DNA from: DAHUYF01 sp963789275
GTDB lineage: Bacteria > Pseudomonadota > Alphaproteobacteria > ATCC43930 > CGMCC-115725
DNA: 64,000 bases
NCBI GenBank assembly: GCA_963789275.1
Contig: CAWBKF010000035.1
Coordinates: forward strand, 133,052 to 197,051
Direction: 5' to 3'
This document shows, in pieces, positions 38,368-46,695 of this stretch. The notes below the pieces were generated by a model. The model saw nothing but the letters and a program-made list of their open reading frames with translations, was not told the origin of the DNA and did no database searches. How positions within the stretch are numbered: position 1 is the stretch's first letter; each line of letters begins with the position of its first letter. Position numbers and translations under genes: made by a program.

Positions 38368-41199
38368 TCATGCCTCGGCGACATCGGGCTCGCCGCATTG
38401 GGCCAGGATGGCCGCGCGGGCCCTGTCGCGCAGCCGCAGCGCCGCCGAGAAATCGGACCCCTCGGGCGGGATCGGCTCGCCGATCCGCACCGAAACGGCG
38501 CCGTGGCGCGGAAACCATTGGTCGCCGCGCAGAATCGATCGTGTACCGCGCAAGGTGACCGGAAGGATCGGCAGGTGTTGTCGCGCCGCGGTCACGAATG
38601 CCCCCAGTCTGAAGGTCAGCAGCCCCGGGGCGCGCGTGAACGTGCCCTCGGGAAAGAAGACCAGCGCCCGTCCCGCCTTCGCCGCCAGAAGCGCCTTGTG
38701 CGCATCCTCGACCCCGCCCTCCGGATCGGCGCGCTCGACGAAGAGCGTACCCAGCGCCTTGAGGAAACGGCCGGAAAAGAACTGCGCCTCGAGCTCCTTC
38801 TTGGCGACGAAGGCGAGCTCGCCGGACAGCGCAGCCGACAAGACCAGCGCATCGAGATAGCTGGAGTGGTTGATGATGACGATCCCGCGCTCGCCCGGTG
38901 GCCAGATTCCGATCAGCTCCAGCCGGATCCGCATGAGCCGGAACGCCAGGCGTGCGGTGCCGTGCAACAGCCCCCATCGCCAGTCGAGGCGCGGGAGAGC
39001 CAGGACCACCGGCCAGAGAAAGGCGCCCAGGCACGTCACGATGCTCCACCACCAGGTGGCATAGCAGAGCTCGACCAGCATGCGGCCGAGGCGCCGCAAC
39101 TGCGGGCCTAGGCCGGCGATCCCTAGACGCATAAGCTGGCGCCACACCGGCTGCGGATGCAGCGCCAGCCGACCGCGCTCGAAAAGCTCGCGCGCCGCGG
39201 CGCGGCGGAGCTTGCCGCTGGACGTCTTGGGGACGGTACGAGGCGGAGCCAGGACGACCTCTTCCGGCGGTGCGTCAAGCAGCCGCGCGGCAGCCTCCTC
39301 GACGCGGCGCCGCAGCGCCGATAGGGCGGCGGGATCGGTCTCGCGGGTTTCGGCGAGAACGACGACGCGCTCGGTGCCGGTGCGCGGATCCCGGGTTCCG
39401 AAGACCGCGACGCAACCCTTGCGAACACCGTCGACATCGCCGATGACGGCCTCGATTTCTTCCGGGTAGATGTGGCGGCCGGCGCGGATGATGATGTCTT
39501 TCGAGCGGCCGGTGATGAACACGTCGCCGCCGGCGATATAGGCGAGATCGCCGCTGTTGAGCCATTCGCCGTCGAAGAGCTCGCGCGTCTTGACGGGGTT
39601 GTCGAAATAGCCCGCGGTCGCAGACGGGCCGCGGAATTGCAGGTGCCCTTCCCGCCGCTCGCCAAGCTCGCCCGTCGCGTCGACAATGCGGATCTCATGG
39701 CCCGGCAAGGGCCGGCCACAGGCGACGAACTCCAGTGCGTCGGGATCGTCGCGCCCGGCCGGCCGAGCCTCGCCGTGCCTGGCCAATGCCCCGCGATCGA
39801 CGCGATCGATGATCGGCGCGCGGCCGAGCGGCGGGAAGGCCAGCCCCACGGCATTCTCGGCAAGGCCGTAGACGGGCGCCATGGCCTCCGGCCGGAAGCC
39901 ATACCGCGCAAAGCGCGCCGCAAAGCGGCGAATGGTCTCCGGGCTGACCGCCTCCGATCCATTGGCCACGATCCGCAGCGAGCGGAGATCGAGGCCGGCG
40001 ATGGCGGCATCCTCGACCTTGCGCAGGCATAGCTCGAAGGCGAAATTAGGCGCCGCCGAGAGCGTGCCGCCGTGCCGGTGGATCGCCCACAGCCACTGCT
40101 CTGGCCGGACGAGGAAGGTCAGCGGCGACATGACCACGAGCGGCGCCGCGAAATACAAGGTCCCCAACCAGGCGCCGATCAGCCCCATATCATGGTAAAG
40201 GGGCAGCCAGCTGACAAAGACGTCGGTGGGGCCGGCCTCCATCGCTTGGCCCAAGGCCCGGATGTTGGCCAGAAGGTTGAGGTGACTGAGGGCGACGCCT
40301 TTGGGATTCCCGGTGCTGCCCGAGGTGTACTGGAGCAGCGCGGCGCCGTGCGGCTCCACTTTGCTCGGCAGCGCACCTTCCCCCTTGCTCAGTGCTTCGA
40401 CACTGACCACGTCCCTCAGGCTTTCGACTTGCAGCTTCAGCAGACGCGCGACCGCAAAGGTTTCCGGCAGCGCTACAAGCAGTACCGCGCCGGCGTTGCG
40501 GAGGATGCCGGCCTGCCGTTTGAGATGCTCCTCCAACTGCGACGGACGGGCGGGCGGATAGATCGGCGTCGGCACGCCGCCTGCGTAAAGAACGCCGAAA
40601 AAGGCGGCAAAGAAGGCTTCGCCTGTCGGCAGCATGATCGCTACCCTTTCGCCCGGCTGAACCCCCGCCTGCCGAAGACCACGCCCGACGGCGCGCGACC
40701 GCTCCGCCAGTGCGCCATAGGTCAGGCTCGTCTCCGTCCCATCGCCATGCCAATGGACGATGTGGACGCGTCCACCATGTTGCTCGACATGCCAGTCCAG
40801 CACCTCGGTGAGGGTCGTCGCGCCGTCAGGCGCGGGTTCGGCGGCCTCGTCTGCAATGTTGCGCCGAATGGCGGCATCGAAGGCCGCCGGCGTCGCCTTG
40901 GCACCTTCGAGCGCCGCGAGCAGATCCTGGAGCGTCTCCGCTTCGCCGAGCAGGCGCTCGGGCAGATGGACGGAGAATGCCCGCTCGACCCGCAACAGCA
41001 GCTCGGCGCGAGAGAGGCTGTCGAATCCCCAGTCCCGCTCGAGCGAGCTGTCGAGCCCGGCCCGCGCGCCAGCGCGCCTTCGCGGATGAAGCTCCCGATG
41101 CAGGTCCCGAGCGATGGTGACCAACCCTGCCGCGACCGTCGCGACATATTGCGATCCCGCGCGTGGTGCTCTCGGCTGGGTGGTGAGCTCTGGCGCCAT
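38368..41199 (-). CDS. ACP - acyl-AMP ligase - PlsC acyltransferase fusion
   Basis: 943 residues from ATG 41199. N-terminal carrier domain (about 30-95) with the phosphopantetheine Ser in DWGFDSLSRAEL; FAAL/long-chain acyl-AMP ligase (about 120-660: QYTSGSTGNPKGVALSH, YGLAENAVGLAFPPL, GRSKDIIIRAGRHIYPEE, VPKTSSGKLRRA); two hydrophobic segments (about 690-730); then a PlsC-type acyltransferase (about 755-930: INHSSYLDALV with the HxxxxD motif, FFPEGTFTRAPG). The chain can activate a fatty acid, load it on its own carrier and pass it to a lysophospholipid, comparable in logic to Aas but with the domain order reversed and a built-in carrier. Membrane-associated. Confidence 0.88.
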   Translation of the reverse strand: MAPELTTQPRAPRAGSQYVATVAAGLVTIARDLHRELHPRRRAGARAGLDSSLERDWGFDSLSRAELLLRVERAFSVHLPERLLGEAETLQDLLAALEGAKATPAAFDAAIRRNIADEAAEPAPDGATTLTEVLDWHVEQHGGRVHIVHWHGDGTETSLTYGALAERSRAVGRGLRQAGVQPGERVAIMLPTGEAFFAAFFGVLYAGGVPTPIYPPARPSQLEEHLKRQAGILRNAGAVLLVALPETFAVARLLKLQVESLRDVVSVEALSKGEGALPSKVEPHGAALLQYTSGSTGNPKGVALSHLNLLANIRALGQAMEAGPTDVFVSWLPLYHDMGLIGAWLGTLYFAAPLVVMSPLTFLVRPEQWLWAIHRHGGTLSAAPNFAFELCLRKVEDAAIAGLDLRSLRIVANGSEAVSPETIRRFAARFARYGFRPEAMAPVYGLAENAVGLAFPPLGRAPIIDRVDRGALARHGEARPAGRDDPDALEFVACGRPLPGHEIRIVDATGELGERREGHLQFRGPSATAGYFDNPVKTRELFDGEWLNSGDLAYIAGGDVFITGRSKDIIIRAGRHIYPEEIEAVIGDVDGVRKGCVAVFGTRDPRTGTERVVVLAETRETDPAALSALRRRVEEAAARLLDAPPEEVVLAPPRTVPKTSSGKLRRAAARELFERGRLALHPQPVWRQLMRLGIAGLGPQLRRLGRMLVELCYATWWWSIVTCLGAFLWPVVLALPRLDWRWGLLHGTARLAFRLMRIRLELIGIWPPGERGIVIINHSSYLDALVLSAALSGELAFVAKKELEAQFFSGRFLKALGTLFVERADPEGGVEDAHKALLAAKAGRALVFFPEGTFTRAPGLLTFRLGAFVTAARQHLPILPVTLRGTRSILRGDQWFPRHGAVSVRIGEPIPPEGSDFSAALRLRDRARAAILAQCGEPDVAEA

Positions 41200-41378
41200 A
41201 ATCTTCAATCCACGGATGGCAAGGAAATGATCGCTGGCCACTCCCGGCTTGCCGTTCGATCCGGCGGCAAAGATGCTTTGGCCGATCCCGCCGCGCATCG
41301 CCTGCAAACGGTGGTGCCGCACGAGCCATCCGTCGAGACAAGCCTGGTCAGTGCGTGGCTTCGAGGCCTTGACATGGA

Positions 41379-42695
41379 TCAAGCCCGCCGGGGCGGGCGG
41401 GATTTGGACGGCCCCTTCGCCGGTCTTGCCGGCACCTTCGCTGGCGGCATCGGATCCCGCACCGTCAGAAGCAGCGCGAGCCCCGCCGCGAAGAAGCCGA
41501 TAAGCGTGGCAATGCCCAGCCGCTGGCTGTGGGTCGCGGCGGTCACCGCGGCGACAACGGTCGGGCCGATGAAGTTGGTCAGCTTGCGGGACAGCGCGAA
41601 CAGCCCGAAGAACTCCGCCTCCTGGTCGGACGGCGCCAACCGTGCCATCAGTGATCGGCTCGAAGCCTGGACCGGCCCCACGAATATGCCCAGCGCGCAG
41701 CCGGCAGACCACAGCCACGCGCGGTCCGGCGCCAGCACGGCGGCGAGGCTTGCGGCGATGAGCCCTGCCAGGGCCAGCGCGATGGTCCGCCGCGACCCGA
41801 TCCGGTCGTCGACCCAGGCGAAGGCAAAGGCGCCGAGCCCGGCCATGACGTTAAGCGCAATGCCGAATCGCACCACCTCGGAAAGACTCATGCCGAAGGT
41901 GCCGGCGGCGTATATGCCGCCAAAGGCAAAGAGCGTGGCGAGACCATCCGCATAGATCATGTGGCTCGCGAGGAAACGGGCGACGTCCCGCCGCCTCGGC
42001 AGCGTCGAAACTGTGGCACGCAGGCTTCGCATGCCTTGGCGTATTGCCGCCATGATCGGCAGGCCTCGAGAGGGCCTATCGGGCGTGAAGGCGAAGAGCG
42101 GCCAGGCGAAGAGGCCAAACCAGACGGCGACCAGCGGTCCGATGACGCGCACATGCTCGGCTTGTTCGCGGTCGAGCCCGAGCGCCGGCGTCGCCGGCCC
42201 GACGAACATCGTCAGCGTCAGCGCCAGTGCGGCGAGACCACCGAGATAGCCGAGGCCCCAGGCCCAGCCCGAGAACCGACCGAGCTGCTCCCTCGACACG
42301 ATGTCCGGGAGCATCGCATTGGCGAACATGATGGCGAGCTCGAATCCGATAGTCGCCGTTACCACGCAAGCGACCGCCCAGGGGAGGGCCGTCCTGCTCG
42401 GCTCGGCAAACCAGAGAAGGCCCGAGCCGAGCATGCAAAGCGACGCAAACACGAACACCCACGGCTTGCGTCGCCCGCCGGCGTCCGCGATCGCGCCAAG
42501 TGGCGGGCCTAGCACGGCGACAAGGACGGCACTCATGGCGATCACGTAGCCCCACAGCGTCTGGCCGCGGATCTCATCACCGACGATGGCCGTTTCGAAA
42601 TAGGCGGGAAAGACGAAGGTGATGATCAGCGTGGTGAAAGGCGCGTCGGCCCAGTCGAACAATGCCCAGGCGAACTTCCCGGCACGCCCCGCCAT
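41379..42695 (-). CDS. MFS transporter, UMF1/Atg22-like
   Basis: 438 residues from ATG 42695. About twelve hydrophobic segments; the opening FAWALFDWADAPFTTLIITF and PAYFETAIVGDE, and the loop GAIADAGGRRKPWVF, are characteristic of the UMF1 (Atg22-like) branch. Domain duplication is visible around residue 220. In similar bacterial clusters such carriers sit next to lipid acyltransferase genes and may move lysophospholipids or fatty acids; the substrate is inferred. An FNR-like but imperfect site (TTGACATGGATCAA, 41369-41382) spans the 3' end. Confidence 0.85.
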   Translation of the reverse strand: MAGRAGKFAWALFDWADAPFTTLIITFVFPAYFETAIVGDEIRGQTLWGYVIAMSAVLVAVLGPPLGAIADAGGRRKPWVFVFASLCMLGSGLLWFAEPSRTALPWAVACVVTATIGFELAIMFANAMLPDIVSREQLGRFSGWAWGLGYLGGLAALALTLTMFVGPATPALGLDREQAEHVRVIGPLVAVWFGLFAWPLFAFTPDRPSRGLPIMAAIRQGMRSLRATVSTLPRRRDVARFLASHMIYADGLATLFAFGGIYAAGTFGMSLSEVVRFGIALNVMAGLGAFAFAWVDDRIGSRRTIALALAGLIAASLAAVLAPDRAWLWSAGCALGIFVGPVQASSRSLMARLAPSDQEAEFFGLFALSRKLTNFIGPTVVAAVTAATHSQRLGIATLIGFFAAGLALLLTVRDPMPPAKVPARPAKGPSKSRPPRRA

Positions 42696-43304
42696 GAGGC
42701 TCGCGCCGGCGCCGTGATCAGATCCGGCGCGAGAACGCGCCGGCGTCCCGGTTGCGACATCAGAACGCTTCAAATGGTCTTGGCGCGCCGCATCGGGCAA
42801 GCGACGCCGGCCCTCGCATGGGCATTTAGGGCCGTCAGCATGTGACTGCTTCGGCGATTTTGCGCTTCGCCAGTCAGTTGAACGAGCCTCCCCAACATCG
42901 AGACACCGATGAGTATCCGGACCGCTCTCCCGTGTTGCCAGGGCATGGCGGCCTTCCGTGATCCTCATACTCCTTGATCGTCATCCCGCACCTTGGTGCA
43001 GGCCCCGGTGTCGAGATCGAAATCGTGACCCTTTTCATTCTTCTGAACCATGGCACCCAAGGCTACCGGCTTTTGCCGTGTAGGTCACCGATCGGCGGCA
43101 CGGCCTTGATCCAGCGAGAAAAGATCTCGCGGGCCTGCATCGCACCCAGCTCGCATTGCCGTGACGAGCGTTGAGAAAACCTGTGGGCAGAAGTCTGTCC
43201 CGATGCACGGCGGGCCTGATCAGCACGTCTTTGATCTCAAATGGGCTGAGATAATCGTGACCGCGTGGATCGGTGACATCGATCTCGTGCTCCGTTCCGG
43301 ACGG
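42696..43304. other. Gap between two operon segments, no gene supported
   Basis: About 600 bases without a convincing reading frame on either strand. Short open frames around 42974-43226 have no recognisable family. Transcription may continue from the carrier-protein gene towards the MFS gene, or a separate minus-strand promoter may lie here; I see no FNR-type box. Confidence 0.35.
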
Positions 43305-43542
43305 TCAGCGGCGCAGATAAGCGATGGCGCCGTCCAACGTGAACAGCTTTGGATAATCCGCCTCGGGAATGTCGATCCTGGTACGCTCATGCAGCGCCGC
43401 AATGAAGTTGAGAAAGTCCATCGAGTTCGAGATCGAGCTCCTCGCGCAGCAACGCGTTGCCCCTTAGACCCGCGAAATCAGCTTCCGGGGCGATCCCGGA
43501 CAGCACGTCGAGCACTAAGCTCTTCGTCTCGGCTTCGTTCAT
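43305..43542 (-). CDS. Acyl carrier protein, frameshifted
   Basis: About 78 residues. ATG at 43542 overlaps the TGA of the E2 gene (ATGA). The N-terminal half reads NEAETKSLVLDVLSGIAP and LLREELDL; one extra base near 43427 breaks the frame exactly before the phosphopantetheine site, and removing it gives DSMDFLNFIAALHERTRI, then FTLDGAIAYLRR and the stop at 43305-43307. The Ser in DSMDF would be modified by a phosphopantetheinyl transferase. Carrier proteins are not normal parts of 2-oxoacid dehydrogenases, so this one links the operon to acyl transfer, probably with the ligase-acyltransferase downstream. Confidence 0.75.
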
Positions 43543-44708
43543 AGCGTCTCCGCCTCCCGCAAAAGACGATCAATCTCGGTAAGCAGAATGCCGCCACGAT
43601 GGCCGTCGCTCGCGCGGTGATCGCCAGCCAGCGTCACTCTCACGATCGGACGCGGCCCGATTGTGCCGTCCACTACCCAGGGGCGTGTGACGACCCGGCC
43701 GATGCCGATCATCGCCACCTGTGGCGGGTAGATGATCGGCAACACGGACTCTGCCCCGCGGTCGCCGAGGCTGGTCACAGTGACCGTCGGATCGCTCAGC
43801 TCGGAGCTGCGCAATCCAGAGCTGCGCGCCCGCAGAACGAGGTCGCGCATCGCGACCATCAGCTCATCGAGTGAGCGGTGGTCGGCGTCGCGGATCGCCG
43901 GCGCCACCAGGCCGCCGCCTCGCAGCGCGATCGCCCAACCGATATGCACGCCATCGCCCGGACGGAACCGCCCTTCCTCCCAGAACCCGTTCAGCTCCGG
44001 TGTCTTCGCCATCGCCAATGCCGTGGCACGCAAGAAGAATGCCGCCGGCAAGAGGCGTTCGGGCGGAGGCCGTTCGCGATTCAGCCGTTCCAGCCGCGCC
44101 AGCACATTGGAGACCTCGACCGTCTCACTCAGGTAGTAGTGCGGGATTTCCCGCTTCGACCGGCTCATCGCGGCAGCGATGGCTTGGCGCATCGCAGCGC
44201 GATCGAAGCCAGCCCGCCGTTGGACCGTCTCGCGGCCCGGAACCATGGGCGTGGCCACTTCGACGTCCGACATGGTGACTGCGCCGCCGGGCCCGGTGCC
44301 CCGCAGTCGCTGGACATCGATGCCCCGCTGGGCGGCAAGGCGGCGGGCTGCCGGTGAAATATGCCGGCGGCCTGGTGTGGCCGGAGGGACGGGCACAATG
44401 GGCGCCGGCGGTGGGACAGCCACGGCGGGTGCAGACGGGAAAGACGGCGGAGCCGCCGGCGCCGGCGCGGTCGCCGCGCTATCAAGGCGCGCGAGGATGG
44501 TACCGACCGGAACGCGTCCCCCCACCGGCACGACGATCTCCGACAGCAAGCCTTCGGCGAAGATCTCGATCTCGATTGCGCCCTTCTCCGTCTCCACGAT
44601 GGCGACGACGTCGCCGCGCTTCACTCTCGCGCCGGGTTTGACCAACCACTCGACCAGCGTGCCGGCCTCCATGTCGGCGCCGAGCGAGGGCATGCGGAAG
44701 TCGGTCAT
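43539..44708 (-). CDS. 2-oxoacid dehydrogenase E2 (dihydrolipoamide acyltransferase)
   Basis: 389 residues. N-terminal lipoyl domain (about 1-75) with the lipoylated Lys in VETEKGAIEI; Pro/Ala-rich linker; E3/E1-binding domain (about 115-150: ISPAARRLAAQRGIDVQRL); catalytic acyltransferase domain (about 165-385) ending with the active-site DHRASDGHRGG. Transfers the acyl group from lipoate to CoA. No E3 (lipoamide dehydrogenase) gene is here, so E3 must come from elsewhere. It overlaps both neighbours by 4 bases. Confidence 0.93.
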   Translation of the reverse strand: MTDFRMPSLGADMEAGTLVEWLVKPGARVKRGDVVAIVETEKGAIEIEIFAEGLLSEIVVPVGGRVPVGTILARLDSAATAPAPAAPPSFPSAPAVAVPPPAPIVPVPPATPGRRHISPAARRLAAQRGIDVQRLRGTGPGGAVTMSDVEVATPMVPGRETVQRRAGFDRAAMRQAIAAAMSRSKREIPHYYLSETVEVSNVLARLERLNRERPPPERLLPAAFFLRATALAMAKTPELNGFWEEGRFRPGDGVHIGWAIALRGGGLVAPAIRDADHRSLDELMVAMRDLVLRARSSGLRSSELSDPTVTVTSLGDRGAESVLPIIYPPQVAMIGIGRVVTRPWVVDGTIGPRPIVRVTLAGDHRASDGHRGGILLTEIDRLLREAETL

Positions 44709-45712
44709 CCCCCCTTCACCAGCCCTCGTGCCATGGCGACGATGGCCGGTACCTGTGGCAGCGCCGCTTGTTCGAGGTGCGCGGCATAGGGGATCGGCAC
44801 TTCGCGCGAGCAGACCCGGCGGATCGGCGCGTCGAGCTCGAAGAACGCCTCCTCGACGATGCGGGCAGCGATCTCGGCCGACAGCGATCCCGATTTCCAG
44901 CCTTCGTCGACGATCACCACCCGCCGGGTGCGGGCCACCGAGCCAAGTATTGTCGCCATGTCCAGCGGACGCAGGACACGCAGGTCGATCACCTCTGCTT
45001 CGATGCCTTCTTCGTGCAACGCCGCAGCTGCCTCAAGCGTCTTGAACAGGGTTCCGCCATAGGTTACCAGCGTGATGTCGCGCCCCCGCCGGCGGATCTT
45101 TGCCGAGACGATGTCCACGCCGGTGATGTCAGGACTGAGTTCGTCCTCTCGGCCATAGAGCATCACATGTTCGAAGATCAGCACTGGATTGGGATCGTCC
45201 AGCGCAGGCTGCAGCATGTGCCGCGCATCCTCGACTGTCGCCGGCGCCAGAATCTTCAGACCAGGGATGTGCGCGTACCACCCTTCCAGGCTGTGCGAGT
45301 GCTGCGCTGCAAGTTGCCGCCCGGCGCCGGTTGCCATGCGGATCACCAACGGAACGGCAAACTGTCCACCCGACATGTGCGGTATGGTCGCGGCGCTGTT
45401 GACAATCTGGTCCAGGGCCAGAAGGCTGAAATTCACCGTCATGATCTCGACGATCGGGCGCATGCCCGTGATCGCCGCACCGATCCCGGCGCCGACATAG
45501 CCGGCCTCGGAGAGTGGCGTGTCGCGAATCCGCTCCTCGCCCAACTCCTCGGCGAGCCCCTTGGTCACCGCGTAGCAGCCGCCATACCGCGCGACGTCCT
45601 CGCCCATCAGGAACACGCGTGGATCGGCGAGGATGGCAGCTCGGATGGCCTGCTTGCACGCCTCGCGGTAGGTCATGCGTTGCGGCGCCGGCATGCTTGG
45701 GGCGGCGCTCAT
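44705..45712 (-). CDS. 2-oxoacid dehydrogenase E1 beta subunit
   Basis: 335 residues from ATG 45712, which overlaps the E1 alpha stop. Contains the pyrimidine-binding half of the thiamine diphosphate site and the conserved blocks VFLMGEDVARYGG, DTPLSEAGYVGAGIGAAI, VTYGGTLFKTLEAA and EVIDLRVLRPLD. Similar to acetoin or pyruvate dehydrogenase beta subunits. With E1 alpha it decarboxylates the 2-oxoacid and reductively acylates the E2 lipoyl group. Confidence 0.93.
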   Translation of the reverse strand: MSAAPSMPAPQRMTYREACKQAIRAAILADPRVFLMGEDVARYGGCYAVTKGLAEELGEERIRDTPLSEAGYVGAGIGAAITGMRPIVEIMTVNFSLLALDQIVNSAATIPHMSGGQFAVPLVIRMATGAGRQLAAQHSHSLEGWYAHIPGLKILAPATVEDARHMLQPALDDPNPVLIFEHVMLYGREDELSPDITGVDIVSAKIRRRGRDITLVTYGGTLFKTLEAAAALHEEGIEAEVIDLRVLRPLDMATILGSVARTRRVVIVDEGWKSGSLSAEIAARIVEEAFFELDAPIRRVCSREVPIPYAAHLEQAALPQVPAIVAMARGLVKGG

Positions 45713-46695
45713 TGCGGCACCCGGTCCATGATGGTGAAGCGTTCCAGCTCTTCTATCGGCTCCCACGTGCCAGCCTCGGCAAAGGCGACAGCCGCGTTGA
45801 CCTCGGCTGCGATGTCAGCCTCGATCCGGCCGATCTCGTCCAAATGCAACAGCCCGGATTGCTCGAGCCAGGACTGAAGTTGCCGAATCGGGTCCTTCTT
45901 GCGCCAAGTCTCGATCTCCTGCTTGCTGCGATAGAGCTGTGCGTCGAACATCGAATGCGCGCGGAAGCGGTAGGTACGACACTCCAGCAGATAGGGCGCG
46001 CTCGTCCTGCGGATTTCCGCGATCGCGCGTCTCGCTGCGACCTCGACGGCAACCACGTCCATGCCATCCACTGCCGCGCTCGCCACGCGATATCCGGCCG
46101 CCTTGTGTTCGATATCGGCCTCCGCCTCGGCGCGTTTCAAAGCCATGCCCATTGCATAGAGGTTGTTCTCGCATACAAAGAGCACCGGCAGCTGCCATAG
46201 CGAGGCGAGGTTCATACTCTCGTGAAACGAGCCCTCATCCACCGCGCCGTCGCCAAAAAAGCAGGCGGTAACCGCGCTGCGTCCGAGCATCTTGTCACCC
46301 ATCGCGGTGCCGACGGCAAGTGGCAGGCCGCCGCCCACGATGGCGTTGCCACCATAAAAGCGCGTTGCGCGGTCGAAGACATGCATTGAGCCGCCGCGCC
46401 CGCGGCAGCAACCTTCCTGCTTGCCGTAGAGCTCGGCCATCAGCACGTTCATTCCGACACCGCGCGCCAGCGCCTGGCCGTGTTCGCGGTAGGTGGCGAC
46501 GATGCCATCCTCCGGCTGCAACGCCTCGATAACGCCGACCGAGACCGCCTCTTCCCCATCGTAGAGATGCATGAAGCCACGAATTTTTTCGCTCTGATAG
46601 AGCTCGAAGCACTTCTCTTCGAAGCGGCGGATACGCAGCATGGACGCGAGAAGATGACGCACATGCGCGTGGTCGAGACGCACCTTGTCGCTCAT
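45709..46695 (-). CDS. 2-oxoacid dehydrogenase E1 alpha subunit
   Basis: 328 residues; ATG 46695 overlaps the stop of the acyl-CoA synthetase gene (ATGA). The thiamine-diphosphate motif begins FFGDGAVDEG and runs to the Asn of FVCENNLYAM. Other blocks: LYDGEEAVSVGV, YREHGQALARG, GGSMHVFDRATRFYGGNAIV and YRFRAHSMFDAQLYR. Family resemblance is to pyruvate or acetoin dehydrogenases; sequence alone cannot separate them. Confidence 0.93.
   Translation of the reverse strand: MSDKVRLDHAHVRHLLASMLRIRRFEEKCFELYQSEKIRGFMHLYDGEEAVSVGVIEALQPEDGIVATYREHGQALARGVGMNVLMAELYGKQEGCCRGRGGSMHVFDRATRFYGGNAIVGGGLPLAVGTAMGDKMLGRSAVTACFFGDGAVDEGSFHESMNLASLWQLPVLFVCENNLYAMGMALKRAEAEADIEHKAAGYRVASAAVDGMDVVAVEVAARRAIAEIRRTSAPYLLECRTYRFRAHSMFDAQLYRSKQEIETWRKKDPIRQLQSWLEQSGLLHLDEIGRIEADIAAEVNAAVAFAEAGTWEPIEELERFTIMDRVPQ

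Noticed and set aside
41369..41382. TTGACATGGATCAA as a sixth FNR/FixK site
   Set aside because: One position off consensus, lies over the MFS stop codon, and no -10-like hexamer follows at the expected distance on the minus strand.
42974..43226. Short open frames in the gap between MFS and ACP genes
   Set aside because: No family, no ribosome binding site and overlapping frames on both strands; a faint Rieske-like string was not convincing.
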